64,000 bases of DNA from G963422745 sp963422745 (GCA_963422745.1 OY730477.1:1240001-1304000); one strand, 5' to 3'; shown: positions 50,364 through 59,973, counted from the first letter of the stretch. The notes: generated by a model from the letters alone, not told the origin. A program made the numbers and translations.

Positions 50364-51428
50364 TCAGTGGATTAGTTCGAGGGCACCGAGATCAATGATC
50401 TGGGCTGCGCTTCGTTCAGCCATCGCCATGAACATCTCGTCGCCGCGTTTGGTGCGGCCGACCATAATACTGCCGAGCGCGGTGATGAACGGTCCCTGGA
50501 AAGCTCCGTGGGCATACATCAACCCAAGTTGGTCGTCGTCAAGGATCACACCAGCGTCGGCCATGGCGTTGCCATAAGCATCGAGCGTTGCTTGCTCGTG
50601 GCGTCTGCGATCGGTTGGTTCAGACGAGTTCCCCAGCAGATAAGCGAGGTCACGGCCGCCCGATCCGAGACCGAGCGTCTGCCAGTCGACCGCGGTCACA
50701 GCGGCTGCGCCACAACTGGGGGCGAACATGAGGTTGTCCAGTCGATAGTCGCCATGAACGAGAGTGATGTCGGTGGGTTGGCGCGCGATCCAGTTTCCGC
50801 ACTTGGCTCCGAATTCACCGAGCACCATCTGTGCGCGCTTGGACATACGGTCTGAGTAGCGTTCCAGGAAGATCGGCATGACGACCTCAATGTAGGCAAC
50901 CGCCTGCTCCCCGCTTGATGCGAGCCAGCCGATCTGTGTGAGTTCGGGGTCGTTCCATCGTGGTCCGTGCAGACCCGCCAGGTTGGTAGCTGCAGTTATT
51001 ACCTGTTCGTCGGTCGCGCCAGCGATCTGATCACCCTGCATAGCCGGGGCTAAGTCCTCGAGCACCAACGTGAAGGTGCTGGAGTCCTCGGACACATCGC
51101 CGTGAAAGCAGCGCGGCACCGACACGGTAAGTGTGGAGGCCAGTTCCTGGTAGAAGCGGACTTCGGTGAGGTAGCCACCGGATGCGCCAGCGGCTCGGCT
51201 CGTCTCGTCCGGTGACGGGAACTTGATGACAATCGAGTTAGGTGCTGGCATAGAACCTGCGGCGTAGCACAGCAAGTAGCGCTCAAGGTGGGCCATCTGG
51301 CCGGTGCCGACAGCGCTACGTCGGAATGACCCGACCACAACATCGTGGCCCGAGCTTTGCATGATGGCAGTGAGCCATTCGGCGCTGACCTCGGCGGGAT
51401 CTTCAAGTATCGGCAATTCGCTGTTCAC
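50364..51428 (-). CDS. Aminoglycoside-phosphotransferase/ACAD10-like kinase-fold protein
   Basis: 354 residues from the GTG at 51428, just after the ABC-F stop and with GGGG 6 bp upstream. The longer open frame inside the ABC-F gene is not used. The kinase-like fold is shown by the ATP-lysine region SIVIKFPSPDETSRA, the catalytic loop LVHGDYRLDNLMF and the metal site AVDWQTLGLGSGGRDLAYLL. Relatives phosphorylate choline, small alcohols or hydroxyacyl-CoA. The substrate here is unknown. It probably forms an operon with surE and the ABC-F gene. Confidence 0.85.
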   Translation of the reverse strand: MNSELPILEDPAEVSAEWLTAIMQSSGHDVVVGSFRRSAVGTGQMAHLERYLLCYAAGSMPAPNSIVIKFPSPDETSRAAGASGGYLTEVRFYQELASTLTVSVPRCFHGDVSEDSSTFTLVLEDLAPAMQGDQIAGATDEQVITAATNLAGLHGPRWNDPELTQIGWLASSGEQAVAYIEVVMPIFLERYSDRMSKRAQMVLGEFGAKCGNWIARQPTDITLVHGDYRLDNLMFAPSCGAAAVTAVDWQTLGLGSGGRDLAYLLGNSSEPTDRRRHEQATLDAYGNAMADAGVILDDDQLGLMYAHGAFQGPFITALGSIMVGRTKRGDEMFMAMAERSAAQIIDLGALELIH

Positions 51429-51438
51429 ATTGGCCCCA

Positions 51439-53172
51439 TCAACGATTTCGTACACGAACCCTGTTTGGGGTGATCTTGCGGGCCTTGGCGGGAACTGCTT
51501 TTTGGGATGAAGACCGGGCCTTAGCGGTTGTGGTGGACTGTTTCGTGTTCGATCGTGTTTCGGTGGTTGGCTCTGCGCTGTTCCCAGCAGGGGTGAGTAC
51601 CTTTTCGGGTACCCCGTCGTAGTAAGTGGCATGGCCATTGCGGACGTCGATGACTGCGTCGGCGACGTTGCGGATGAGGTGCCGGTCGTGGGTGATAAGC
51701 AACACGGTGCCGGGATAAGCCATCAGCGCGTCCTCCAAGACGTCGCAAGATGGTAGGTCGAGATGATTGGTGGGCTCGTCGAGAACCAGCAGGTTGACAG
51801 GCTCGATCATGGCTCGAGCCAACCCGAGACGCGTTCGTTCCCCGCCCGACAGGTCACCTACGAGCCGGTCAGCAGCGTCGCCTGGGAACCCGAACGATCC
51901 GAGCACACTGCGCATATTTCGCCTGTGGGGATCGATACCGGCCCACATTGTCGCGATGACTGTTGTGTGGGGGTCGAACTCATCGGCTTGGTGCTGATGA
52001 AACGCCGCCACCTTCACGTTGTCGGCCAGTGCCGCCCGTCCCCGCCAGGCTGGGATCTCGCCTGTGATGAGCCGCACAAGGGTTGTCTTGCCGACACCAT
52101 TCGGGCCCACAAGCGCTACCTTTTGGCCGCGTTCCACGGTGAGGTTCACCTCTGAGAGGACCAGTTTGCCGTCGTAGCCACCAGAGGCTTCGGTGAGTTC
52201 CGCAACCACCCTCGACGAGCGCGGAGGATCTGCGAACGCGAATCGGGCTACCAGCTCTGAGCGGTCGGGCACCCGGATCATCTCGAGCTTGCGCAGAGTC
52301 TTGAGCCGGCTCTGGACCTGGCGGGCTTTCGTTGCCTTGTAACGGAATCGGTTGATGAAGCGTTCGATGTGTGCGACTTCGCGGGTCTGACGAGCGGCTG
52401 AAGCCTCAAAACGGGCAATGCGCTCCTCGCGGGCGACGACGAACTCCGCGAACCCTCCCACATACTCCAAAGACGTGCCTTCAGCCAACTCAACAACGCG
52501 ATCCGCAACGGCATCGATGAAGTCGCGGTCGTGGCTCACAAACAGCAAGGCGCCGGGCCATGCCGCCAATTGCTTCTCGAGCCAGGCCACTGAATCCACA
52601 TCGAGATGGTTGGTGGGTTCATCAAGCAGCAAAATGTCTGGTTCAGCCACCAAGAGTCGAGCCAAGGCGACCCGCATGCGCCATCCGCCTGACAGTTCCC
52701 TAAGCGGTCGATGAGCTGCGTGCACCTCGAATCCCAGGCCCGCCAGCACCCTGTGGGCCTTGGCCTCTAGGGCGTAGCCGCCCATCATCTCGAATCGTGC
52801 CTGCACGTCGCCATAGTCAGCCAACACCTGAACAGTGTCGAGTTGAGGATCCTCCATGCAACGCTGGAGTTCGTCGCGGCGCCGGGCTAGATCGGCCAGT
52901 TCACCGGCTCCGCTAAGCACCTCGGTGAGAACCGTGCCTGTGTCCGCTGCGATCAGGTCCTGGGGCAGGTATCCAATCGTCATTGTGCTTGGTCGAGTGA
53001 TCGACCCTTCGTCGGGTTCCGCACGACCCGCGAGGATTTCCATTAGGGAGGTCTTGCCCGTGCCGTTGCTGCCTACGAGCGCGATTCGACGACCCGCCGA
53101 CAGTCGAAGGGTGACCTCGGTGAACAGTTTGCGCGACCCAAACGAACGGCCGAGCCCAGAGGCGGTAAGCAT
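51439..53172 (-). CDS. ABC-F family ATPase
   Basis: 577 residues from the ATG at 53172, 7 bp after the surE stop. It has two ABC domains in one chain and no membrane segment. Domain 1 has GSNGTGKTSL, LSGGWRMRVALARLL and LLLDEPTNHLD; domain 2 has GPNGVGKTTL, LSGGERTRLGLARAM and LVLDEPTNHLD. The charged linker with FINRFRYKATKARQVQSRL is the ribosome P-site-tRNA interaction motif of ABC-F proteins. They act on stalled ribosomes or confer resistance. The C-terminal tail is Lys/Arg/Ser-rich. Confidence 0.95.
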   Translation of the reverse strand: MLTASGLGRSFGSRKLFTEVTLRLSAGRRIALVGSNGTGKTSLMEILAGRAEPDEGSITRPSTMTIGYLPQDLIAADTGTVLTEVLSGAGELADLARRRDELQRCMEDPQLDTVQVLADYGDVQARFEMMGGYALEAKAHRVLAGLGFEVHAAHRPLRELSGGWRMRVALARLLVAEPDILLLDEPTNHLDVDSVAWLEKQLAAWPGALLFVSHDRDFIDAVADRVVELAEGTSLEYVGGFAEFVVAREERIARFEASAARQTREVAHIERFINRFRYKATKARQVQSRLKTLRKLEMIRVPDRSELVARFAFADPPRSSRVVAELTEASGGYDGKLVLSEVNLTVERGQKVALVGPNGVGKTTLVRLITGEIPAWRGRAALADNVKVAAFHQHQADEFDPHTTVIATMWAGIDPHRRNMRSVLGSFGFPGDAADRLVGDLSGGERTRLGLARAMIEPVNLLVLDEPTNHLDLPSCDVLEDALMAYPGTVLLITHDRHLIRNVADAVIDVRNGHATYYDGVPEKVLTPAGNSAEPTTETRSNTKQSTTTAKARSSSQKAVPAKARKITPNRVRVRNR

Positions 53173-53179
53173 GACTCGA

Positions 53180-54007
53180 CTATTCGACGAAGAACGTGTC
53201 GAGAGCCGATTCCGCCGCCCGGACACAATCAAGATCGTGTTCGACAGCCTCAAGACGACCGAGCCAGCTCAGCGATACGTAGCCAGCCATCACCGCGCCT
53301 CCGTCGGCGTCGGAGGGGATCTTGATCGCGTCGCCCCAGGTCATCTCCACATGAAAGGTTTCTGTGTGGCCGGGTTTAGGTTCCAGCACCGCTTGCGCCA
53401 TCGATCTCGGCGGTTCGTCCCCGACTCGGCATCGCCGCCAGCCGAGAATCTTTTCAGTTGCCCGGTTGGGGATGTTGAGGTTCAACACGACCGGCTCCGA
53501 TGGTGGATCAGCTACCAACTCCTTGACCACGAGCGTGGCGATCTCGGCTGCGCTGTGCCATTTTTGGTTTTGTAGCACGCCCTCCCAGCCCTGTCCTTCA
53601 ACGCCGAAGAAGTCGACCGACTGGCTGACCGCTACACCACTGATTCCGCCGTTGCGTGCGGTCAGGCAGGCGCCGACGGTGCCAGAGTGGTAAACACTGC
53701 GGCCCACATTGGCACCCGGATTGATCCCCGCCACGACTAGGTCAATCTGCTCGAACACGCCGAGACGTCCGAACATTGCACAAAGGCCCGGAGGTGCGCT
53801 CACAGCCCAGGCTTCGTCAATGCCTTGGATCGTCGTCTTGCGCACGTCGGGTTTCATTAGATGCAGAGGACCGAGAGCCGCGCCGTAACCGGAGTACTCG
53901 GTGTCGGGGGCTACTACCACCACTTCACCTAACTGCTGCATCGCCTGCGCGAGAACATGGAGCCCGATCGAGTCGATTCCATCGTCGTTGGTGACAAGGA
54001 TGCGCAC
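53180..54007 (-). CDS. surE: 5'/3'-nucleotidase SurE
   Basis: 275 residues from a GTG start. The metal site is in ILVTNDDGIDSIGL near the N-terminus, with the conserved VVAPDTEYSGYG near 33-44 and VAGINPGANVGRSVYHSGTV near 90-110. It removes phosphate from nucleotides and short polyphosphates. It is followed closely by the ABC-F gene. Upstream lies the large repeat spacer to the aminotransferase gene. Confidence 0.96.
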   Translation of the reverse strand: MRILVTNDDGIDSIGLHVLAQAMQQLGEVVVVAPDTEYSGYGAALGPLHLMKPDVRKTTIQGIDEAWAVSAPPGLCAMFGRLGVFEQIDLVVAGINPGANVGRSVYHSGTVGACLTARNGGISGVAVSQSVDFFGVEGQGWEGVLQNQKWHSAAEIATLVVKELVADPPSEPVVLNLNIPNRATEKILGWRRCRVGDEPPRSMAQAVLEPKPGHTETFHVEMTWGDAIKIPSDADGGAVMAGYVSLSWLGRLEAVEHDLDCVRAAESALDTFFVE

Positions 54008-54143
54008 CGATTGACCCTACCCGCACCCACTGATGACGGCTCCCGATTCGATGAGCCAGCGAACCTGGACACGTCGATCAGCGCAAGCCGAACTTGGGTC
54101 TGTTGCCGACCTTTGTGTCACGGGGAAGACCTCAGATGGGTGT

Positions 54144-54703
54144 TGCAGTCAGTTAACGGTTGGCGATTTGGCAAATCTCTGGTGTTGTAGTCAGTTGATC
54201 GTTAGCGGTTTGGCAAGTCCTTCGGTGTTGTAGTCAGTTAGTCGTTAGCGGTTTGGCAAGCTCCAGTAGTTGGGGTTCACCCTGGCAAAGCGCATGGGAG
54301 ACGGCCTTAGCGGCTATCTGGATTGTCCGACGATCTGGCGAGCCTTTAGCGTTGTAGTCAGTTAGTCGTTAGCGGTTTGGCAAGCCGCGAGCGTTTGGGG
54401 TTCACCCTGGCGAGGCGCATGGGAGACGGCCTTAGCGGCTATCTGGATAGTTCGACGATCTGGCAAGCCCCTGGTGTTGCAATCAGTTAACGGTTAGCGC
54501 AGTCAGTTAACGGTTAGCGATCTGGCCAACCCAGCGTTTGGGGTTCACCCTGGCAAAATCGGTCCGTGACGCCACCGGGCGAATAATCTGGCCAACCCAG
54601 TGTTTGGGGTTCACCCTGGCAATGCGTGTAGGAGACGGCCTTAGTAACTGTCTGGCAAGAGCGACGATTTGGCAAGCCCCAGCACTTGGGGTTAACCCTA
54701 GGA
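54144..54703. repeat. Complex nested repeat array between divergent genes
   Basis: The 703-bp spacer between surE and the aminotransferase gene is almost all repeats. GTTGTAGTCAGTT starts at 54184, 54227 and 54351. TTGGGGTTCACCCTGGC blocks, indexed by GGGG, are at 54272, 54397, 54540 and 54606, with a diverged TTGGGGTTAACCCTA near 54686. A 50-bp block including GGAGACGGCCTTAGCGGCTA recurs 125 bp apart, and ATCTGGCCAACCCAG blocks are 66 bp apart. The central GGGTTAACCC is a perfect palindrome. No gene is supported; 54008-54143 shows nothing clear. Confidence 0.93.
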
Positions 54704-54710
54704 TCGGCTG

Positions 54711-55880
54711 GTGACTGATACCTTTCTCACCGAACGCCTCAGAGGCTTTGGCGCCACGATCTTCGCTGAGATGTCGGCGCTTGCGGTTCGCACAGGCAGC
54801 ATTAATCTCGGTCAGGGTTTTCCGGACACAGACGGTCCGGCTGAGGTTTCCGAGGCGGCGGTGCGGGCCATCCGCGACGGGCACAATCAATATCCGCCTC
54901 TACCGGGAATCGAAGCGCTGCGTGTTGCAATTGCCCAACACCGAGCGCGATTTCGCAATCAGCACTTCGATCCGAGCTCGGAGGTACTCGTAACTGCCGG
55001 TGCTACTGAGGCGTTGGCAGCGTCAATGCTTGCGCTCACGGGTCCCGGAGACGAGGTCATCACCTTTGAGCCCTACTACGACTCATACGCGGCCGGTATC
55101 GCAATGTCGGGGGCGCGGCGGCGCGTTGTCGAGCTTCGCGCGCCGGACTTCTCCTTTGACCCCGAACAGCTGGAGTCGGCGTTCACTTCAGCCACCAAGG
55201 CGATATTGGTCAACAGCCCCCACAATCCCACGGGCAAGGTGTTCACCCGCGCCGAGTTGCAGGTCATCGCCGATTTGTGCATTAGACACGAAGTGGTGGC
55301 GGTGACAGATGAGGTCTATGAGCATCTCGTGTTCGACGGTGAACACATCGCTTTGGGGACCCTTGAGGGAATGGCCGAGCGGACGATCACCATTTCGTCA
55401 GCCGGAAAGATCTTCTCTTTCACCGGTTGGAAGATTGGCTGGGCATGCGGGTCTGAGCCTCTGATTCGAGCGGTACGTACGGCCAAGCAGTTCCTGACTT
55501 TTGTCAGTGGAGGGCCGTTTCAGCACGCAGTTGCGGTGGGTTTGGGACTCGGCGATGATTTCTTTGACGGGTACAGGATCGAGATGGCCGCCAAACGTGA
55601 TCGGCTCTGCGCTGGTTTGGCGGAAGCTGGCTTTGGCGTTATCCGACCCGACGGCACGTATTTCACTACCTGCGATATCACCCCGCTCGGTCACCGCGAC
55701 GGTATGCGGTTCTGTTTGGAACTACCCGAACGCTGTGGCGTGGTGGCTGTGCCAAGTCAGGTGTTTTACGACACCACCGACGCAGGGCGTCACCTCATCC
55801 GTTTCGCGTTCTGCAAACGCGATGAAGTTCTTGACGATGCCGTCGATCGGCTTGTGAAGGGACTCGGTTCAAGCAAGTAG
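54711..55880 (+). CDS. PLP-dependent aminotransferase, class I/II
   Basis: 389 residues from a GTG start. Fold-type I aminotransferase motifs: INLGQGFPDTDGPAEVSEAA near the N-terminus, NSPHNPTGKVFTRAEL near 167-182, the PLP-contacting VAVTDEVYEHLVFDG and the Schiff-base lysine in TISSAGKIFSFTGWKIGWA. It ends with the substrate-carboxylate arginine in HLIRFAFCKRDEV. It is closest in style to kynurenine/methionine (YbdL-like) aminotransferases. The last unit of the repeat array lies only about 10 bp before the start, so its promoter or ribosome site is within repeats. Confidence 0.94.
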   Translation: MTDTFLTERLRGFGATIFAEMSALAVRTGSINLGQGFPDTDGPAEVSEAAVRAIRDGHNQYPPLPGIEALRVAIAQHRARFRNQHFDPSSEVLVTAGATEALAASMLALTGPGDEVITFEPYYDSYAAGIAMSGARRRVVELRAPDFSFDPEQLESAFTSATKAILVNSPHNPTGKVFTRAELQVIADLCIRHEVVAVTDEVYEHLVFDGEHIALGTLEGMAERTITISSAGKIFSFTGWKIGWACGSEPLIRAVRTAKQFLTFVSGGPFQHAVAVGLGLGDDFFDGYRIEMAAKRDRLCAGLAEAGFGVIRPDGTYFTTCDITPLGHRDGMRFCLELPERCGVVAVPSQVFYDTTDAGRHLIRFAFCKRDEVLDDAVDRLVKGLGSSK

Positions 55881-55937
55881 CTGCTCTGTTATCACCGATC
55901 GGTTGAGGAAATATTATCGTTCGTCGGCCAGCGGATG

Positions 55938-57683
55938 TCATGTCCCTTCAAGGAGTCTCTCGCGTAGTTCGCGTTTGAGGATCTTGCCGTTGGCGTTCTT
56001 CGGCAGTGGCTCGGAAACGAACCAGATCGTTTCGGGAATCTTGAATCTCGCCAGGCTGGTCTTCAGATGTGCATGAAGTCCAGCCTCGTCCAGATCGGAT
56101 CCCGGCACCCGCAACACGGCTGCTGCGACCTTCTCGCCGAGTCGTTCGTCGGGTATGCCAAACACTGCAACCTCGGCGACTCCGGGATGGGTGTAGATGG
56201 CAGATTCCACCTCTGTGCAGTAAATGTTCTCCCCACCACGAAGCACCATGTCCTTGGCCCGGTCAACGATATGTACGAAACCGTCTTCGTCAACACGGCA
56301 GATGTCGCCAGTGTTGAAGAAACCGTCCTGGATTGCTTCGGCCGTCTCGTCGGGTCGGTTGAGATATCCCTTGATTACCGCCGGTCCTCGCACCCACAAC
56401 ACCCCCAACTCTCCGGGTGCAACCACGCGACCGTTCTCGTTAACCACCTTGTGCTCGAATGTTGGCATGATCGGCCCGGCGGAGGTGGGCTTGGCGGTGA
56501 AGAACACAGACGCCACACCGGTGACGATTCCGTGGGTTTCGGTCAGGCCATAGCCGGTTGATGGCTGCACCGCACCCTTGGCTTGATCGATTTTGGCGAC
56601 GAGATCGGGTTGCAGCGGTGCTCCACCGCCGCCAAGGGTGGCGAGAGTTGACGTGTCGCGGGTCTCCCAGTCCGGGTGTGACAACAGTTCTCGGCTCATG
56701 GTGGGAACACCGGTAACGGTTCCAACCTGCTCACGTTCGATCAGTTCCAAGGCGCGTCCGGGGTCCCACCGATACATCAACACGATCTTGGCTCCCGCTG
56801 CGGTGGCCGGATGCAGTACGCAATTGTTGGCTGTTACGTGAAACAGCGGAGTCGGTACCAAGACCGCGGGAGATGCATCTTTGGCGGCTTCAACGTGAAT
56901 TCCGGAGGCTGCAGACGCCTTTTGGCCCGCTTGGGTGGCCAATGTGTTGGCGAATGCCAGATGCATCAGGTTGTGCACGCTGCCGCGGTGGCTGAGCTGC
57001 GCACCTTTCGGCGCGCCAGTTGTGCCGGAGGTGTAGAAGATGCAGATGTCATCGTCGGGAGCGATCTCGGCTGTTGGCAACCCGCCAGATCCGCCTTCGG
57101 TGCTGTCAGATGGCTTGGCGGTGTCGGCCCAGCGGGACGCGTCCGACGGAAGTTCACGATCCGAACGGACCGATATGACGTGCAGTGAGCCGCCGGAACG
57201 CACGCTGTTGAGGTGCGGCAGCAACCGCTGCAGTCGTTCGTCGTCAACAACAAGCACCTTCGGACGGCTGTCGGATAGTCCGAAGGCCATTTCCGGTCCG
57301 GTCCACCATGCGTTCATGCCGACGGCGGCGGCACCAAGCGTAACGGTTGCCCAGTAGGCGATCACCCACTCTGGGTAGTTGCGCATGGCGATCGCGACCC
57401 GGTCGCCCGCCCGGACGCCGTGACGGTGATACAGGCTTGCGGCAAGAGAACTGACCTGGGCGTGCGCTTCGCTGTAGGACAGTTGCTCGTCCTCGTACAC
57501 GATGTATGTAGCGTCGCCGTGAGCCGCGGAGGACTGCCACACCATTCGAAGGTCGGGTGGCGCGGCGGCGAACACACGCATCGCAGTGCCGTGAACCTCA
57601 GCGGTTTGGACCTCAAAGAGGCCTCCGACGCTGGTGAGTTCGTCCCAGGTTTCGGTCAGGTATTTCATCAGTTGGTCGCTCAT
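55938..57683 (-). CDS. Acyl-CoA ligase (AMP-forming)
   Basis: 581 residues from the ATG at 57683 (MSDQLMKYLTETW), with GGTGACG just before. Motifs are IFYTSGTTGAPKGAQLSHRG, STGYGLTETHGIVTGV, GFFNTGDICRVDEDGFVHIV and DRAKDMVLRGGENIYCTEVE, with the end lysine in PKNANGKILKRELRE. It makes an acyl-CoA from an acid, ATP and CoA. It is divergent from the P450 gene at 57833 with a 149-bp spacer, so it may act in the same route. The acid is unknown. Confidence 0.94.
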   Translation of the reverse strand: MSDQLMKYLTETWDELTSVGGLFEVQTAEVHGTAMRVFAAAPPDLRMVWQSSAAHGDATYIVYEDEQLSYSEAHAQVSSLAASLYHRHGVRAGDRVAIAMRNYPEWVIAYWATVTLGAAAVGMNAWWTGPEMAFGLSDSRPKVLVVDDERLQRLLPHLNSVRSGGSLHVISVRSDRELPSDASRWADTAKPSDSTEGGSGGLPTAEIAPDDDICIFYTSGTTGAPKGAQLSHRGSVHNLMHLAFANTLATQAGQKASAASGIHVEAAKDASPAVLVPTPLFHVTANNCVLHPATAAGAKIVLMYRWDPGRALELIEREQVGTVTGVPTMSRELLSHPDWETRDTSTLATLGGGGAPLQPDLVAKIDQAKGAVQPSTGYGLTETHGIVTGVASVFFTAKPTSAGPIMPTFEHKVVNENGRVVAPGELGVLWVRGPAVIKGYLNRPDETAEAIQDGFFNTGDICRVDEDGFVHIVDRAKDMVLRGGENIYCTEVESAIYTHPGVAEVAVFGIPDERLGEKVAAAVLRVPGSDLDEAGLHAHLKTSLARFKIPETIWFVSEPLPKNANGKILKRELRERLLEGT

Positions 57684-57832
57684 CGTCACCATTGCTAGCG
57701 CGCGTAGGCTCAGCGCATGCAGACAGGGCAATACCGTGCAAGCACCACAAGGGTTCCCGCCGCACCGATTCGGCGTCCATCGCCGGTGACCAAGCAGTGC
57801 TGTGAGGCGACGAAGCGGTGGGGGGAGGCGAC

Positions 57833-59071
57833 GTGACTGGACACGTACCGATCGAGGCTGGCGATGGATTCGATGCCGATGCGTTGATCATGAAGTTGTT
57901 GATCGACAAGTCGGTGATACCGGATCCGTATCCCTACTACCGGGCATTGCGCGAGAACGCGCCGGTGCACAAAGCTGAGTGGTCGAACCTTTGGATCCTG
58001 TCGAGTTACCACGACGCGCGCGCGGTGCTGCGTGATCCCCGCTGCGGGAACCCCACCCCGGAGGCCTTTGAGCAGGGCCGCAGCGTCATTGATGGATCGC
58101 GTAGGCCACGCAGCCGGGACTCGCTTTCGATGCTCAACCTCAACCCGCCGGACCACACCCGGATTCGAGGGTTGGTGAGTCGAGCATTCACACCCCGCCG
58201 GGTGGAACGAATGCGGCCTGAGGTTGCGGCGATGGCCGATGGTCTGCTTGAGGAGTTGGGATCATCTGGGGACCTGGTCGGTTCGTTGGCGTTTCCGCTT
58301 CCCGCCAATGTGATCTCGGCGATGGTCGGTGTGCCCACACGGGATAGAGACTGGTTGCGGCCCCAAGTGGCTGACCTGACTGTAGGCCTTGAACCGACGG
58401 CCAGTGACGACGAGTTGAACGATGCTGAAACGGCGTCCGAGCATTTGAGCGATTATCTGACCGATCTGATAGCGCAGCGCCGCGCAGAGCCGCAGGACGA
58501 TTTGCTTTCAGTGCTTATTTCTGCCGGGGACGACGGCGACATGCTGACCGACGCGGAGATCATCACCAACACGTTGCTGATATATGCCGCAGGTTTCGAG
58601 ACGACGACACATCTAATCGGCAACATCATGCGCAGTCTCGTCGCCCATCCCGATCAGCACGAGCGTCTCCGACGAGACCGTGGGTTGGTTCGCACTGCGG
58701 TGGAGGAGGTGGTGCGCTTTGATCCTCCAGTGCAGATTGACGGACGTTTTGTGCACGCCGACATTGAGATTGGAGGGCATCGAATATCAGCCGGTGAATC
58801 TGTCCTGACCCTTTTGGGGGCGGCCAACCGCGACCCGGCCATCTGCGATGATCCCGAAAGTTTCGATGTTGGTCGCAGTAACACACAGTTGTTGTCGTTC
58901 GGTTCGGGTATTCATTTCTGTCTCGGCGCAGCCCTGGCACGGTTGGAGGCGCAGGTGGTCTTGGAAAGGCTTCTTGATCGCTACAACGAATGGGAGATCA
59001 CCGCGGAGCCGACCTGGCGGTCACGAATCACGTTGCGTGGCGTGGAACGCCTTGACGTGGCATTCGCCTAA
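57833..59071 (+). CDS. Cytochrome P450
   Basis: 412 residues from the GTG at 57833, chosen because GGGGGAGG lies 6 bp before; an earlier GTG at 57818 is inside that area. Signatures: IYAAGFETTTHLIG in the I-helix (Phe in place of the Asn seen in the window's other P450s), EEVVRFDPPVQIDGRFV for the ExxR region and FGSGIHFCLGAALARLE with the heme cysteine near residue 363. It belongs to the large CYP107-like soluble group and is clearly separate from the other four P450s here. It is divergent from an acyl-CoA ligase. Confidence 0.95.
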   Translation: MTGHVPIEAGDGFDADALIMKLLIDKSVIPDPYPYYRALRENAPVHKAEWSNLWILSSYHDARAVLRDPRCGNPTPEAFEQGRSVIDGSRRPRSRDSLSMLNLNPPDHTRIRGLVSRAFTPRRVERMRPEVAAMADGLLEELGSSGDLVGSLAFPLPANVISAMVGVPTRDRDWLRPQVADLTVGLEPTASDDELNDAETASEHLSDYLTDLIAQRRAEPQDDLLSVLISAGDDGDMLTDAEIITNTLLIYAAGFETTTHLIGNIMRSLVAHPDQHERLRRDRGLVRTAVEEVVRFDPPVQIDGRFVHADIEIGGHRISAGESVLTLLGAANRDPAICDDPESFDVGRSNTQLLSFGSGIHFCLGAALARLEAQVVLERLLDRYNEWEITAEPTWRSRITLRGVERLDVAFA

Positions 59072-59125
59072 CTTTGTCTACAGTTGGCTTCTACAGCTGG
59101 CGCAATTCTTACGCCTGCAGGCGGC

Positions 59126-59973
59126 TCAATAGCCTTTCCAGATAGGTTTGCGGGCCTCGCGGAAGCTGGCTACACCTTCGGTGGAGTCCTCGCTGTAGGT
59201 ATTGATTTCCACGGCCAGCGCCTCATTGTGGACCATCTGGGCACGATCAGCGTCAAGGCTTGAGTTGACGAGCCACTTCGTCAGCCCGTAGGAGAGAGTT
59301 GGGCCGTTCGCGATCCGCTGCGACCATTGCGTGGCTGCCGACTCAAGTTCCTCAGCTGGCACGACCCGGTTGATCAGTCCCCACGATTCGGCCGTGGCCG
59401 CCGGTAGGTCCTCGGCGAACAGGAATAGTTCCATGGTGCGGCGCATCCCGATAATGCGGGGCAGCAGCCACGGACCAAGCGCATCGGGAACCAAGCCCCT
59501 GCGGGCGAACACCTCAACAAACTTGGCGTTGTCGGCTGCGATGACGAGATCGCACGCCAAGGCAAGATGAGAACCCATCCCGGCGGCGGTACCGTTGACG
59601 GCGGCGATGATCGGAATATCTGAATCCAAAATGGCGGGGAACAGCTTGTATTGGCCGTCCAGCATCATGCGGCGCGGGTCGCCCACGATCTGGTCCGGGG
59701 TATGGTTGCTCGTCCGACGTTGGTAGGTGTGAGACAGATCAGCTCCGGCGCAAAACAGTTTCGACCAGTTCCGGTGAGAACGACACAACGAGCTTGCCTG
59801 GTGACGTTGAGATCGTTGATCAGATCACGGATACGGTCACGGCATGGCGGGTTCAAAGCGTTTCCAACCTCAGGTCGGTCAATGGTGATCCAAGCCACCG
59901 AGTCGCGAAACTGCAGACGGATCTGTTCTTCTAGTGGACGCTCCAAGGACACAGAACCCGACCCTACCGTCAT
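59126..59973 (-). pseudogene. Enoyl-CoA hydratase, frameshifted
   Basis: The crotonase gene is split across two frames. The first part runs from an ATG at 59973 (MTVGSGSVSLERP, then WITIDRPEVGNALNPPCRD and CVVLTGTGRN). After about 59757 the family sequence continues in another frame as LFCAGADLSHTYQ, GTAAGMGSHLALACDLV and ARRGLVPDALGPWLLPRIIG to the stop at 59126. Joined, it would be a normal hydratase of about 282 residues. A single missing base near GAAACTGTTTTGC explains the break. All catalytic-loop sequence looks well kept, so this is either a very recent mutation or a sequencing error. Confidence 0.85.

Noticed and set aside
51429..51638. 70-residue N-terminal extension of the kinase-fold protein
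   Set aside because: It lies within the ABC-F gene in another frame; the GTG at 51428 has a ribosome site and fits the family length.
54507..54890. Minus-strand frame with repeated ARVNPK-WVGQI peptides
   Set aside because: It covers the repeat array and the start of the aminotransferase gene on the opposite strand; the repeated peptide only reflects the 66-bp DNA repeat.
55896..55905. ACCGATCGGT palindrome between the convergent aminotransferase and ligase genes
   Set aside because: A ten-base palindrome without a T-run is too short to claim as a terminator.
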